From Plantibacter sp. ME-Dv--P-122b (GTDB lineage: Bacteria; Actinomycetota; Actinomycetes; Actinomycetales; Microbacteriaceae), in contig NZ_JARVSC010000003.1 of the NCBI RefSeq assembly GCF_030209375.1, positions 186,001-250,000 on the forward strand: a stretch of DNA of 64,000 bases, written 5' to 3'. Every line of letters begins with the position of its first letter. The stretch's first letter is position 1. This document shows, piece by piece, positions 34,285 through 43,204 of the stretch. A model generated the notes under the pieces. It was not told the origin of the DNA. It worked only from the letters and a program-made list of their open reading frames with translations, and did no database searches. The position numbers and the translations under genes are program-made.

Positions 34285-36357
34285 ATGCGGGTTCGCTGGG
34301 CGGTATCGATCTGGGCGTTCTGTGTGGCTGTACTCCTCGGAGCGGGACCCACCGCCGCCTGGGCTGAGAGCCCGGTGCAGCTCGGGGCCGGGCGCGTGTC
34401 CGACAGCGCGGGGGTCCTCAGCAGCGGCGAGGTCACCGACATCACGACCGCTGTCGACGACCTGGCCGCGGATTACGGCGTCGACCTCTGGGTGGTCTAC
34501 GTGCCGACCTTCACCGACCCGAGCGACGCCGAGTCCTGGGCGAACCAGACCGCGAAGGACAACAACCTCGGACCGAACCAGTACCTGCTGGCCGTGGCGA
34601 CCGAGGACCGCGCCTACTACCTCTCCGGCGACGCCAGCGGACCGGTGAGCGGCGACCAGCTGACCGAGATCGAGCAGCAGCGCATCCTGCCGCAGCTGCG
34701 TGACGAGAACTGGGCCGGGGCCGGGGTCGCCGCCGCCGAAGGCCTGGGTGCCGCCGTCGGCGGCGGATCGATCGGAGGCACCGGTGGCGACTCAGGGGGC
34801 TCAGCCGGGTGGCTGACCATCCTGCTGATCGTGGTCGTCGCCGTCGTGGCCGTCGCACTCCTGGTCGTCTTCCTCCGCCGGCGACGCGCTGCGAACGGCG
34901 ACGGCGCGGTGACCGCGGGCCGGCAGGGGGCACCGGTCGACCCGCTGACCACCGCACCGATCCCCGAGCTCGAACGACTCGCCGGCAGTGCGCTCGTCCA
35001 GACCGACGACGCCGTCCGGACGAGCGAGGAGGAGCTCGGCTTCGCGACCGCCTCCTACGGCGAACCGGCCACGGCCGCGTTCACCGCCGCTCTCGCCGGG
35101 GCGAAGGACGACCTCTCGCAGGCCTTCGCACTCAAGCAGCGGCTCGACGACGCCGAGCCGGACACGGAACAGCAACAGCGGGACTGGAACCTCCAGATCA
35201 TCCGGCTCTGCGAGCATGCGAACCACGTGCTCGACGAACAAGCCGCCTCCTTCGACGAACTCCGCGCGCTCGAGAAGAACGCACCCGCCGCGGTCGAGGA
35301 GCTGCGAGCCAGGGCGACCGCGGCCGGACCGACGGTGACGGCCGCGCAAGACGCGGTACACGCCCTGCAGACGCGCTACAGCCCCGACGCCCTCATCACC
35401 GTGATCGACAACCCGGCACAGGCGACCGAGCGACTCGCCTTCGCCACCGCGGCGATCTCGGACGCAGCTGCACGGCTCGCCACCGGAGACTCGGGCGAGG
35501 CCGCCGTCGGCATCCGCGCCGCGGAGGAAGCGCTCGACCAGGCCACCCAGCTCACCGGGGCCGTGAAGCGGCTGCAGGCGGACCTGACGACCGCCGAGCA
35601 GCACCTCGCTGCCCGACTGGCCGAATTGGACGGGGACGTCGCCGCGGCGGGCGGCCAACCTGACCCGACCGGCACCCTCGCCGCAGCGGTCGCGAGCACC
35701 ACCGCGACGGTCTCCCAGGTGCGCGGCGCGCTCGGCGCACCGAACAACCCGATCACCCTCCTCGCCCGCCTGGACGCGGCGAACACGCAGATCGACGGTG
35801 CTCTCCAGGGGGTGCGCACCGCGGCGGAGCAGCGACAACGCGCCGCAGCCGCCCTCGGGCAGACCCTGCAGACGGCGGGCGCGCAGGTGTCGGCCGCAGA
35901 GGACTTCATCGTCTCGCGGCGCGGAGCCGTCGGCCCGGAGGCCCGGACGCGCCTCGCCGAGGCCGGCCGCACCCTCGTGCAGGCCCAGGGCCTCGCCGCC
36001 ACCGACCCGACGCAGGCGCTCTCCCTCGCACAGCGCGCCAACTCGCTCGCGAGTCAGGCGGTGCAGCTCGCCCAGGCCGACCTCGGGCAGTTCCAGAGCC
36101 GGTCGGCGGGCGGACTCGACGGCATGTTCGGCGGGGGCCAGGGGCAGCAGGGTGGCAACGGGATGCTCGGTGCCGTCCTCGGCGGCATCCTGATCAACTC
36201 CGTCCTCGGCGGCGGCGGGTCCCGTTCCGGCGGCGGCATGTTCGGCGGCGGAGGATCGAGCGGCGGCATGTTCGGCGGCGGCTCCGGTCGCTCACGCAGC
36301 GCCGGCAGCTTCGGTGGCGGCGGCACCCGTTCCCGACGCGGTGGCGGTCGCTTCTGA
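34285..36357 (+). CDS. TPM-domain membrane protein with coiled-coil and Gly-rich tail
   Basis: A 690-residue envelope protein: signal peptide (MRVRWAVSIWAFCVAVLLG, cleavage near AAWAES), an exported TPM/YgcG domain (VSDSAGVLSSGEV to about residue 150), one helix near 170-190 (TILLIVVVAVVAVALLVVFL), then about 400 cytoplasmic residues of alanine-rich coiled coil, and a C-terminal Gly/Ser/Arg-rich region with GGMFGGG repeats. Such TPM proteins often sit beside pspA, as here (pspA starts 75 bases after), suggesting a shared envelope-stress role. ATG at 34285 has GAGG six bases upstream; a TAGACT at 34224-34229 is a likely -10. Confidence 0.8.
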   Translation: MRVRWAVSIWAFCVAVLLGAGPTAAWAESPVQLGAGRVSDSAGVLSSGEVTDITTAVDDLAADYGVDLWVVYVPTFTDPSDAESWANQTAKDNNLGPNQYLLAVATEDRAYYLSGDASGPVSGDQLTEIEQQRILPQLRDENWAGAGVAAAEGLGAAVGGGSIGGTGGDSGGSAGWLTILLIVVVAVVAVALLVVFLRRRRAANGDGAVTAGRQGAPVDPLTTAPIPELERLAGSALVQTDDAVRTSEEELGFATASYGEPATAAFTAALAGAKDDLSQAFALKQRLDDAEPDTEQQQRDWNLQIIRLCEHANHVLDEQAASFDELRALEKNAPAAVEELRARATAAGPTVTAAQDAVHALQTRYSPDALITVIDNPAQATERLAFATAAISDAAARLATGDSGEAAVGIRAAEEALDQATQLTGAVKRLQADLTTAEQHLAARLAELDGDVAAAGGQPDPTGTLAAAVASTTATVSQVRGALGAPNNPITLLARLDAANTQIDGALQGVRTAAEQRQRAAAALGQTLQTAGAQVSAAEDFIVSRRGAVGPEARTRLAEAGRTLVQAQGLAATDPTQALSLAQRANSLASQAVQLAQADLGQFQSRSAGGLDGMFGGGQGQQGGNGMLGAVLGGILINSVLGGGGSRSGGGMFGGGGSSGGMFGGGSGRSRSAGSFGGGGTRSRRGGGRF

Positions 36358-36431
36358 TCCGCTTCACCACCCACATCATCACCGGACACCGACCGACACG
36401 ACCTAGCAGGACACGAGAGAGGAACCACACC

Positions 36432-37205
36432 ATGGCAGAGAAGCAGTCCATCTTCGGACGCATCGCCCAGCTGACCAAGGCCAACATCAACGCGCTGCTC
36501 GACTCCGCCGAGGACCCGCAGAAGATGCTCGACCAGATGGTCCGGGACTACACGAACTCGATCGCCGACGCCGAGAGCGCGATCGCCGAGACGATCGGCA
36601 ACCTCCGGCTCCTCGAGCAGGACCACGAGCAGGACGTCGAGGCGGCCTCCGAGTGGGGCACCAAGGCGCTGGCCGCGAGTCGCAAGGCCGACGAATACCG
36701 TCAGGCGGGCAACGCCGCGGACGCCGACAAGTTCGACAACCTCGCGAAGATCGCGCTCCAGCGCCAGATCGGCGCCGAGAACGAGGCCAAGCAGGCCGAG
36801 CCGCAGCTGGCGTCGCAGACGAAGGTGGTCGAGCAGCTGAAGAACGGCCTCAACGGCATGAAGGCGAAGCTCGAGCAGCTGAAGACGAAGCGCAGCGAGC
36901 TCGTCGCCCGTGCCAAGACCGCCGAGGCCCAGCGCAAGGTCGCGGATGCGGTCGGCAGCATCGACATCATGGACCCGACGAGCGACCTGAGCCGCTACGA
37001 GGACAAGATCCGCCGCGAGGAGGCGAAGGTGCTCGGTCAGCAGGAGCTCGCCGCCTCGAGTCTCGACGCGCAGTTCAACGACCTCGAGGACCTCGGCGAG
37101 CTGACCGAGGTCGAGGCCCGCCTCGCCGCGCTGAAGGGCGGCGGCTCCACGTCACCCGCGATCGAGTCCTCCGGCCCCGAGTACACGCCGAACGCCGGCC
37201 AGTAG
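36432..37205 (+). CDS. pspA: PspA/IM30 family membrane-stress protein
   Basis: A 257-residue helical ESCRT-III-like protein. The N-terminal amphipathic segment MAEKQSIFGRIAQLTKANIN and LLDSAEDPQKMLDQMVRDY are PspA signatures; the long coiled coil (about 25-190) holds LRLLEQDHEQDVE and KMKAKLEQLK-type heptads. A flexible Gly/Ser/Pro tail of about 25 residues ends the protein, beyond the core. PspA oligomers bind and repair the inner membrane leaflet. It follows the TPM-domain gene and is closed by a strong terminator. Confidence 0.92.
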   Translation: MAEKQSIFGRIAQLTKANINALLDSAEDPQKMLDQMVRDYTNSIADAESAIAETIGNLRLLEQDHEQDVEAASEWGTKALAASRKADEYRQAGNAADADKFDNLAKIALQRQIGAENEAKQAEPQLASQTKVVEQLKNGLNGMKAKLEQLKTKRSELVARAKTAEAQRKVADAVGSIDIMDPTSDLSRYEDKIRREEAKVLGQQELAASSLDAQFNDLEDLGELTEVEARLAALKGGGSTSPAIESSGPEYTPNAGQ

Positions 37206-37214
37206 TGCCGATCC

Positions 37215-37246
37215 GACGGGCCCTCGGGACCTCCCGAGGGCCCGTC
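37215..37246 (+). terminator. Terminator after pspA
   Basis: GACGGGCCCTCGGG (37215-37228) pairs perfectly with CCCGAGGGCCCGTC (37233-37246) around ACCT, a 14-bp stem just after the pspA stop. No U-run follows. Confidence 0.8.
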
Positions 37247-37284
37247 GCCCTCGCCCCCTCGCACCGTCTCCAGGAAGGCACCGC

Positions 37285-38145
37285 ATGACGAAGTTCGTCG
37301 TCGTCCCCCAATGGCAGGGCTCCGGCTCGTCCAGGGCCATGCAGTTGATCGATGGAGCCGAGGCGATCCGTGGCGACCTGCCGACGGCGGCCACGACACT
37401 CGTCCACGTGCCGACCGAGGCCGGCGAGGCTCTCGATACCGACATCCGGCGCGCGAGTTCCCTCGTGACGACCGCGGAACTCCAACGTCAGGCGCTCGTC
37501 GGGATCGACGAGCCCGTCATCACCATCGGTGGGGACTGCGGCGTCGAACTCGCGTCGGTCGGTGAGGCCCTCCGACGCGACCCCGGCATCGCCGTCGTCT
37601 GGTTCGACGCGCACGGCGACCTCAACACCCCGCTCAGCTCGCCGTCCGGGTCGTTCAGCGGCATGGTCGCCCGGGCGCTGACCGGCGAAGGCGCCGCGAT
37701 GCTGCTGCCCGAGGCCCCACTCGATCCCGCCCGGCTCGTCCTCGTGGGGGTGCGCGACCTCGACGACGGCGAACTCGCGCATATCGACGAGCGAGGCATC
37801 CCCATGGTCTCCTCGGTGATGACGAGCGCCGCCGAGGTGGTCGCTGCCGTCGAGGCGACGGGCGCCGACCGCGTCTACCTGCACGTGGACGTCGACGTCC
37901 TCGACCCCGCCGTCATCGCCGGCGTCAGCTCGGCCGTCCCCTTCGGTCTCGAACTCGGCACCCTGCTCGACTGCATCACCGCCCTCCGCGCCCGATTCGG
38001 CTTCGCCGGAGCCGGGGTCACGGGCTTCTCGCCCGGCTCCCCCGACGCCGCAGCCGACGACCTCGGCACCATCCTCCGCATCATCGGCGCGATCAGTCGC
38101 GAACCGAAACCCGACAGCACCAACCCGACAGGAGTCACCCCATGA
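37285..38145 (+). CDS. Arginase/agmatinase/formiminoglutamase superfamily protein
   Basis: A 286-residue ureohydrolase-fold protein. Metal-binding motifs: GGDCGVELA near residue 76 (the usual His of GGDHS is Cys), WFDAHGDLNTP near residue 107, and HVDVDVLDP near residue 199. The His-to-Cys change at the first motif is found in some ureohydrolase-like enzymes and makes true arginase activity uncertain. It overlaps the next gene by an ATGA junction, so it is the first gene of a three-gene operon. ATG at 37285 follows AGGAAGGCACCGC. Substrate unknown; guanidino or formimino compounds are candidates. Confidence 0.82.
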   Translation: MTKFVVVPQWQGSGSSRAMQLIDGAEAIRGDLPTAATTLVHVPTEAGEALDTDIRRASSLVTTAELQRQALVGIDEPVITIGGDCGVELASVGEALRRDPGIAVVWFDAHGDLNTPLSSPSGSFSGMVARALTGEGAAMLLPEAPLDPARLVLVGVRDLDDGELAHIDERGIPMVSSVMTSAAEVVAAVEATGADRVYLHVDVDVLDPAVIAGVSSAVPFGLELGTLLDCITALRARFGFAGAGVTGFSPGSPDAAADDLGTILRIIGAISREPKPDSTNPTGVTP

Positions 38146-39557
38146 GCCGTACCGTCGATCTCGTCGTCATCGGAGCCGGACCCGTCGGCGAGAACGTCGC
38201 CGACTACGCCCACAAGAGCGGCCTGAGCGTCGTCATCGTCGAGAGCGAACTGGTCGGCGGCGAGTGCTCCTACTGGGCCTGCATGCCGTCCAAGGCCCTC
38301 ATCCGCTCGGGCGCCGCGCTGCGGGCCGCGAAGCGCACGGGCGGAGCCATCCCCGAGGACACCGCGCTCGACCCGCTCAAGGTCCTCGCGCGACGGGACT
38401 CGTTCACGAGTGACTGGTCGGACGACGGCCAGGTCGAGTGGCTCGAGGGCGCCGGCATCGAGCTGGTGCGCGGGCACGGTCGTCTGACCGGTGAGCGTGA
38501 GGTCACCGTGACGGCCGCCGACGGCTCGACGACCGTGCTCACGGCGACGCACGCCGTCGCGGTCTGCACCGGCTCCGCCGCACTCCTGCCCGACATCCCC
38601 GGGCTGGCGGCGGTGGAGCCGTGGACGAGCCGCGAGGCCACGAGTGTCCAGTCCCTGCCAGCGTCCGTCGCGTTCCTCGGTGGCGGTGTCGTCGCCGTCG
38701 AGCTCGCGACCGCTTACCGCTCACTCGGGGTCGACGTCACGCTCGTCGCCCGCAGTGGCCTGCTCGGCAACACCGAGCCGTTCGCCGGCGAGCTCGTCGA
38801 GTCCTCCCTGCGTGAACTCGGCGTGACGATCGTGCACGCCTCCCCCACCGCCGTCTCCCGGGCTGCCGACGGTGCCGTCACGCTCGAGTTCGACGACCGG
38901 GACGCGGTGACGACGGCGGAACTCGTCGTGGCCACCGGACGGACGCCACGGACGGACGACCTCGGGCTCGAGACCGTCGGCCTGGAACCGGGTACCTGGA
39001 TCGAGGTCGACGATCAGCTCCTCGCTCACGGCAGCGACTGGCTGTACGCCGTCGGCGACGTCAACCACCGGGCGCTCCTGACACACCAGGGCAAGTACCA
39101 GGCACGCGCCGCGGGTGCGGTCATCGCGGCACGGGCGAACGGCGAGGACGTCGACACCAGCCCGTGGAGCGACCACGCGGCGACCGCCGACCATCGTGCC
39201 GTGCCGCAGGTCGTCTTCTCCGAACCGGAGGTCGCCGCCGTCGGACTCACGGCCGCGCAGGCCGAGGCGGCGGGGATCGACCACCGGGTCGTCGACTACG
39301 ACCTCGGTGGCATCGCGGGCTCCAGCCTCCACGCCGACGGCTACACCGGGCAGGCGAGGATGGTCGTCGACGAGGAGCGCGGGGTGATCATCGGGATGAC
39401 CTTCGTCGGTCAGGACGTCGCCGAACTCGTCCATGCTGCGACGATCGCCGTCGTGGGTGAGGTGCCGCTGCACCGTCTCTGGCACGCGGTTCCGTCCTAC
39501 CCGACGATGAGCGAGATCTGGCTGCGACTCCTCGAGACCTACCGGAGCGGTGCGTGA
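38142..39557 (+). CDS. Pyridine nucleotide-disulfide oxidoreductase (class I)
   Basis: A 471-residue flavoprotein of the dihydrolipoamide dehydrogenase/mercuric reductase group. FAD site VIGAGPVGENVADYA near residue 10, redox disulfide GGECSYWACMPSKA near residue 41 (C-x4-C), NAD(P) site VAFLGGGVVAVELATA near residue 176, second FAD motif LYAVGDVNHRALL near residue 302, and the dimer-interface HAVPSYPTMSEIW near the C-terminus with the active His. All catalytic parts are present. It lacks the extra domains of MerA, and the E3 substrate is not implied by neighbours. It is coupled by ATGA overlaps to genes on both sides. Confidence 0.87.
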   Translation: MSRTVDLVVIGAGPVGENVADYAHKSGLSVVIVESELVGGECSYWACMPSKALIRSGAALRAAKRTGGAIPEDTALDPLKVLARRDSFTSDWSDDGQVEWLEGAGIELVRGHGRLTGEREVTVTAADGSTTVLTATHAVAVCTGSAALLPDIPGLAAVEPWTSREATSVQSLPASVAFLGGGVVAVELATAYRSLGVDVTLVARSGLLGNTEPFAGELVESSLRELGVTIVHASPTAVSRAADGAVTLEFDDRDAVTTAELVVATGRTPRTDDLGLETVGLEPGTWIEVDDQLLAHGSDWLYAVGDVNHRALLTHQGKYQARAAGAVIAARANGEDVDTSPWSDHAATADHRAVPQVVFSEPEVAAVGLTAAQAEAAGIDHRVVDYDLGGIAGSSLHADGYTGQARMVVDEERGVIIGMTFVGQDVAELVHAATIAVVGEVPLHRLWHAVPSYPTMSEIWLRLLETYRSGA

Positions 39558-39964
39558 CCCGTCCCGGCGACGTCGACGAGGCGCGGAGCCGTCGTTCCGG
39601 CGGCCCGTGGCTCGACTCGCCCCTCAGCCGGATCGGGTATTGGTACGCCACGCTCACCGGGCTCGTCTGGGGCGCGCTCTGGAGCACCGGTCCGGTCGAA
39701 CGGCGGGGCGGGATGATCGTCTTCCGCGGGATGCCGTCGTGGACGTTCGGCCGAGGTGGCTCATGCGTCGGTGGCGTGTATCTCACCGACCGGAACGTGT
39801 CGACCCGCGTGCTCGAACACGAGGCGGTGCACAAGCGGCAGTGGCAGCGGTACGGCATGCTCTTCCCGCTGATGTACGCCATCGCCGGTCGTGATCCGCT
39901 CCGGAACCGGTTCGAGATCGAAGCCGGTCTCGAAGCGGGCGGCTACCTGCCGAAACGCCGCTGA
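39554..39964 (+). CDS. Small conserved protein with HExxH motif
   Basis: A 136-residue protein with one weak hydrophobic segment (IGYWYATLTGLVWGALW) and HEAVHKRQWQRYG near residue 95, an HExxH pattern, followed by an acidic FEIEAGLEAGGY where a third metal ligand could lie. Related short proteins are common in Actinobacteria and are sometimes misnamed Fe-S oxidoreductase, although there is no Cys cluster (only one Cys here). A zinc peptidase-like role is possible but unproven. ATGA overlap with the flavoprotein gene shows it is part of the operon. Confidence 0.72.
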   Translation: MTRPGDVDEARSRRSGGPWLDSPLSRIGYWYATLTGLVWGALWSTGPVERRGGMIVFRGMPSWTFGRGGSCVGGVYLTDRNVSTRVLEHEAVHKRQWQRYGMLFPLMYAIAGRDPLRNRFEIEAGLEAGGYLPKRR

Positions 39965-40010
39965 CGAGCGTCGCGGCGTCCTCGCGACGGCGCTTCGGAG
40001 TGAAACCGCG

Positions 40011-40466
40011 TCAGTGCGATGCGCGCTCGACCGAACGCGAGCGCTGACGCGCACCGATGCTCGCGAGGGTCATCCTGAGGTCGTTCCGGAGGCCCGAGAG
40101 GTGCTCCGTCTCGCCGCCGATCCACACGTGGTAGTCGGCCGCGTCGTGTCCGTCGACGTCGAGCATCTCGCTCGCCCAGGCCCGGGTCGCTCGCGCGACG
40201 GCCTGACCGCGGGCGCACCGGCTGCCCGTTCCGGGTTCCCCCGAACGCGCTGCGCGGACGAGCCACGTCACGACGACGCGTCCCGGCGAGTCGAGCGTGG
40301 TGATGGAGGCGGCGTCGTCGACCTCGACGAACACCTGGCCGCGGGCGCAGATGGGGAGGAGCGCGAGCACGTCAGCCAACTCGCTGATCGACGATTCGTC
40401 ACCCGCGAGCAGCACGTGCCGTGCGTCCGCGACGGCGAACTCCGCCGGATCCTCGAAATAGCTCAC
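40011..40466 (-). CDS. SIP domain protein (siderophore-interacting reductase C-terminal domain)
   Basis: A 151-residue protein equal to the NAD(P)H-binding SIP domain alone: ARHVLLAGDESSISELADVLALLP at the start, GQVFVEVDD, and the C-terminal YHVWIGGETEHLSGLRNDLR, where full siderophore-interacting proteins have W-x-A-G-E and R-x-x-L-R. The FAD-binding half is absent, so it must work with another subunit or bind nucleotide otherwise. GTG at 40466 has TATACT exactly six bases upstream and should be leaderless. An iron-box-like sequence overlaps that hexamer, so expression is probably iron-repressed. Confidence 0.78.
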   Translation of the reverse strand: MSYFEDPAEFAVADARHVLLAGDESSISELADVLALLPICARGQVFVEVDDAASITTLDSPGRVVVTWLVRAARSGEPGTGSRCARGQAVARATRAWASEMLDVDGHDAADYHVWIGGETEHLSGLRNDLRMTLASIGARQRSRSVERASH

Positions 40467-40472
40467 GCAATC

Positions 40473-40494
40473 AGTATAGGCGAGCCTAAGCTCA
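40473..40494 (-). promoter_or_regulatory. IdeR/DtxR-type iron box overlapping -10 of the SIP gene
   Basis: The minus-strand 19-mer at 40494-40476 matches the DtxR/IdeR consensus TTAGGTTAGGCTAACCTAA at 14 of 19 bases and contains the perfect dyad TAGGC-TC-GCCTA. It overlaps the -10 element TATACT (40478-40473). Iron-loaded repressor bound here would block the promoter. Confidence 0.65.
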
Positions 40495-40739
40495 CTTCGA
40501 TCCCCTGCGCAGGGTCTTCCAAGGCGGTGGAGCACATCACGATCCGATCACTCTGTGACGCCCCCAGACACCCTGGCTGGCACCACACACGTCAACTGGG
40601 TACGCTCGCTGGAGCCCCAGCGATGCGGCTTTCCGGACGCGGTCCAGTATTGACGCGACCCACGCGGGAATGCCCGCTGCCCGGAACCGGTTGTGCGTCT
40701 CCAGATGCCGGCCACTCCAGCATCCCCGAAAGGACCTCC

Positions 40740-42248
40740 ATGCGTCATCGTCAGCTGCGTCGTCAGCTCCTCACCGCCGCGATCGCGGTCACCGGCGCCG
40801 CCCTCGTCCTCACCGGCTGCGCAGGCCCGGCCGCGACGCCGACGCCCGACGCCGACGCGACCCTTCGGGTCGGCCTCGTCCTGGAGCCCTCCGACCTCAA
40901 CATCCGCACCACCTCGGGTGCCGCGCTCGATCAGATCCTCATCGACAACGTCTACCAGGGGCTCGTGTCCCGCACCGAGGACAACCAGATCGTCGACACG
41001 CTCGCGAAGAGCCACGAGATCAGCCCCGATGGCCTCACCTACACCTTCGTCCTCCGCGACGGCGTGACCTTCCACGACGGCGCCGCACTGACCGCGGCCG
41101 ACGTGGTCGACTCCATCACGCAGGTGCAGCAGGACCCGACGTTCGTCGACAACGTGGCGCTCCAGAAGGTCGCCTCGATCACGGCCGTCGACGACTCGAC
41201 CGTGCAGTTGCAGCTCACCTCGCCCGACTCCAACCTGTTGTGGACCCTGACCGGTCGCGCAGGAATCGTGCTGGAGTCGGGTGCCACCAACGACCTGTCG
41301 ACGACCGCCAACGGCACCGGCCCGTTCACCCTGAAGACCTGGAAGCAGGGCGACAGCATCACCTTCGATCGGAACGCGAAGTACTGGGGCGACGCTCCGA
41401 AGGTCAAGGAGGTCGTCTTCAGCTACATCCCCGACGCCTCCTCCGCCGTCAACGCCACCCTCGCCGGCGAACTCGACGTGCAGACGGCGCTCGACGCGAA
41501 CCTCAAGGACCAGATCACGCGCGCCGACGGGTTCAGCATCACCGAAGGCAAGACGACCGACAAGTACACCCTCGCGTTCAACAACCAGCGCGCTCCCCTG
41601 AACGATCCTCTCGTCCGGCAGGCGCTCCGCTCCGCCATCGACCACGCCGCGATCGTCGAGGCCGTCGGCGGCGCCGCGGTCGAGCAGTACGGACCGATCC
41701 CCGAGCTCGACCCGGGCTACGAGAACCTCAGCGAGCTCGTCACGTACGACCCTGACCAGGCGAAGGCGCTGCTCGCCCAGGCCGGCCAGGAGAACCTGTC
41801 GCTGACGCTCACGATCCCGAGCTTCTACGGCACCTCGGTGGCCAACGTCCTGGTGTCCGAGTTCAAGGCCATCGGCGTCACCCTCACGGTCAAGAGCGTC
41901 GAGTTCCCGACCTGGCTGAACGACGTCTACACCAACAAGGACTACGACCTCAGCTACGTGAACCACGTCGAGGCACGCGACTTCCAGAACTGGGCGAACC
42001 CGAACTACTACTTCGGCTACGACAACGCGCAGGTCCAGTCGCTCTATGCTGAATCCGTAGCGGCGACCGACCCGGCCGTCGCAGCCCAGAAGCTCAAGGA
42101 GGCGGCGTACCTCGTGTCGAAGGACAACGCCGCCGACTGGCTCTACACCGCGATCACCCTCACGGTGGTGCGCGACGGCGTGACCGGCTTCCCCGTGGAC
42201 TCGGTCAACTCGCGCATCAACCTGGCGAAGGTCGCCGTGACCGGGTGA
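40740..42248 (+). CDS. Peptide-type ABC transporter substrate-binding lipoprotein
   Basis: A 502-residue SBP family 5 protein with a lipoprotein signal (core AAIAVTGAALVLTGC, Cys near residue 23) and a Thr/Pro linker. Family marks: TFVLRDGVTFHDGAALTAADVV near residue 100, GTGPFTLKTWKQGDSITFDRN near residue 182, and ALRSAIDHAAIV near residue 299. It binds oligopeptides, dipeptides, nickel or opine-like ligands; the ligand cannot be read from sequence. ATG at 40740 follows AAAGGACC. It is first in a five-gene operon with both permeases and both ATPases. Location next to an iron-regulated gene raises metal-chelate uptake as one option. Confidence 0.88.
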   Translation: MRHRQLRRQLLTAAIAVTGAALVLTGCAGPAATPTPDADATLRVGLVLEPSDLNIRTTSGAALDQILIDNVYQGLVSRTEDNQIVDTLAKSHEISPDGLTYTFVLRDGVTFHDGAALTAADVVDSITQVQQDPTFVDNVALQKVASITAVDDSTVQLQLTSPDSNLLWTLTGRAGIVLESGATNDLSTTANGTGPFTLKTWKQGDSITFDRNAKYWGDAPKVKEVVFSYIPDASSAVNATLAGELDVQTALDANLKDQITRADGFSITEGKTTDKYTLAFNNQRAPLNDPLVRQALRSAIDHAAIVEAVGGAAVEQYGPIPELDPGYENLSELVTYDPDQAKALLAQAGQENLSLTLTIPSFYGTSVANVLVSEFKAIGVTLTVKSVEFPTWLNDVYTNKDYDLSYVNHVEARDFQNWANPNYYFGYDNAQVQSLYAESVAATDPAVAAQKLKEAAYLVSKDNAADWLYTAITLTVVRDGVTGFPVDSVNSRINLAKVAVTG

Positions 42249-43204
42249 CCCGGTTCATCCTGACGAGGCTGGTACTCCTCCTCGTCGGGCTCCTCGCCGC
42301 GAGCGCCCTGATCTTCTTCACCATCAGGGTGCTTCCGGGCGACGTCGCCCAGGTCATCGCCGGAACGGACGCGACGCCGGAAGCGGTCGCCGCGATCCGC
42401 GAACAGTTGGGGCTCGGCCAGCCCGTCCTCCTGCAATACCTGGACTGGATCGGCGGATTGCTCCGCGGCGATCTCGGGAACTCGCTCGTCACAGGCACCC
42501 CCGTGGCGAGCGAACTCGCCCAGAAGGCGCAGGTCACCGTTCCGCTCGGCATCATGGCGCTCGTGATCGCCCTCGCGTTCAGCGTGCCGCTCGGGGTGTT
42601 GGCGGCCGTCCGCCGCACCCGCGCGACAGGCGTCGTCATCTCCTTCGCGTCGCAGGGACTCGCCGCCATCCCGGTCGTCTGGGCCGGCATGATGCTCGTG
42701 CTCCTCTTCGCCGTCGTGCTCGGTTGGCTCCCCGCGCAGGGCTTCCCGCGCGCGGGCTGGAACGATCCGCTGGTGGCGATCCGCGCCCTCCTCCTCCCGG
42801 CGATCACGATCGGCGTCGTCGAGGGTGCGGTCCTGCTGCGCTTCGTCCGTTCCGCGGCCCTCGACGCGATCGGCCAGGACTACGTGCGGACCGCGGCGGC
42901 GAAGGGGCTGACCCGTTCGCAGGCACTCATCCGCCACGGGCTGCCGAACGTGGCGCTCTCGGTCGTCACCGTGCTCGGGCTCCAGGTCGCCGGGCTCATC
43001 GTCGGCAGCGTCATCATCGAACAGCTCTTCACCCTGCCCGGCATCGGGCGCATGCTCGTCGCCGACGTCGGCAACCGCGACCTCGTGAAGGTGCAGGGGG
43101 AGCTCCTCGTCCTCACCGGGGTCGTCCTCGTGATCGGCGCCGTCGTCGACGTCGTCCACCGTCTCGCGGACCCCCGCCTCCGAGAGCGGGAGCGGACCAC
43201 ATGA
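42245..43204 (+). CDS. ABC transporter permease, DppB/OppB type
   Basis: A 319-residue membrane permease with about six helices. The N-terminal RLVLLLVGLLAASALIFF and FFTIRVLPGDVAQVIAG, the central GASLLRGDLGNS-like segment (LLRGDLGNSLVTGTPV) and the EAA-loop QDYVRTAAAKGLTRSQALIRHGLPN near residue 215 are typical for the B subunit of peptide/nickel transporters. GTG at 42245 overlaps the SBP stop (GTGA), so translation is coupled. It pairs with the following C-type permease. Confidence 0.9.
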   Translation: MTRFILTRLVLLLVGLLAASALIFFTIRVLPGDVAQVIAGTDATPEAVAAIREQLGLGQPVLLQYLDWIGGLLRGDLGNSLVTGTPVASELAQKAQVTVPLGIMALVIALAFSVPLGVLAAVRRTRATGVVISFASQGLAAIPVVWAGMMLVLLFAVVLGWLPAQGFPRAGWNDPLVAIRALLLPAITIGVVEGAVLLRFVRSAALDAIGQDYVRTAAAKGLTRSQALIRHGLPNVALSVVTVLGLQVAGLIVGSVIIEQLFTLPGIGRMLVADVGNRDLVKVQGELLVLTGVVLVIGAVVDVVHRLADPRLRERERTT

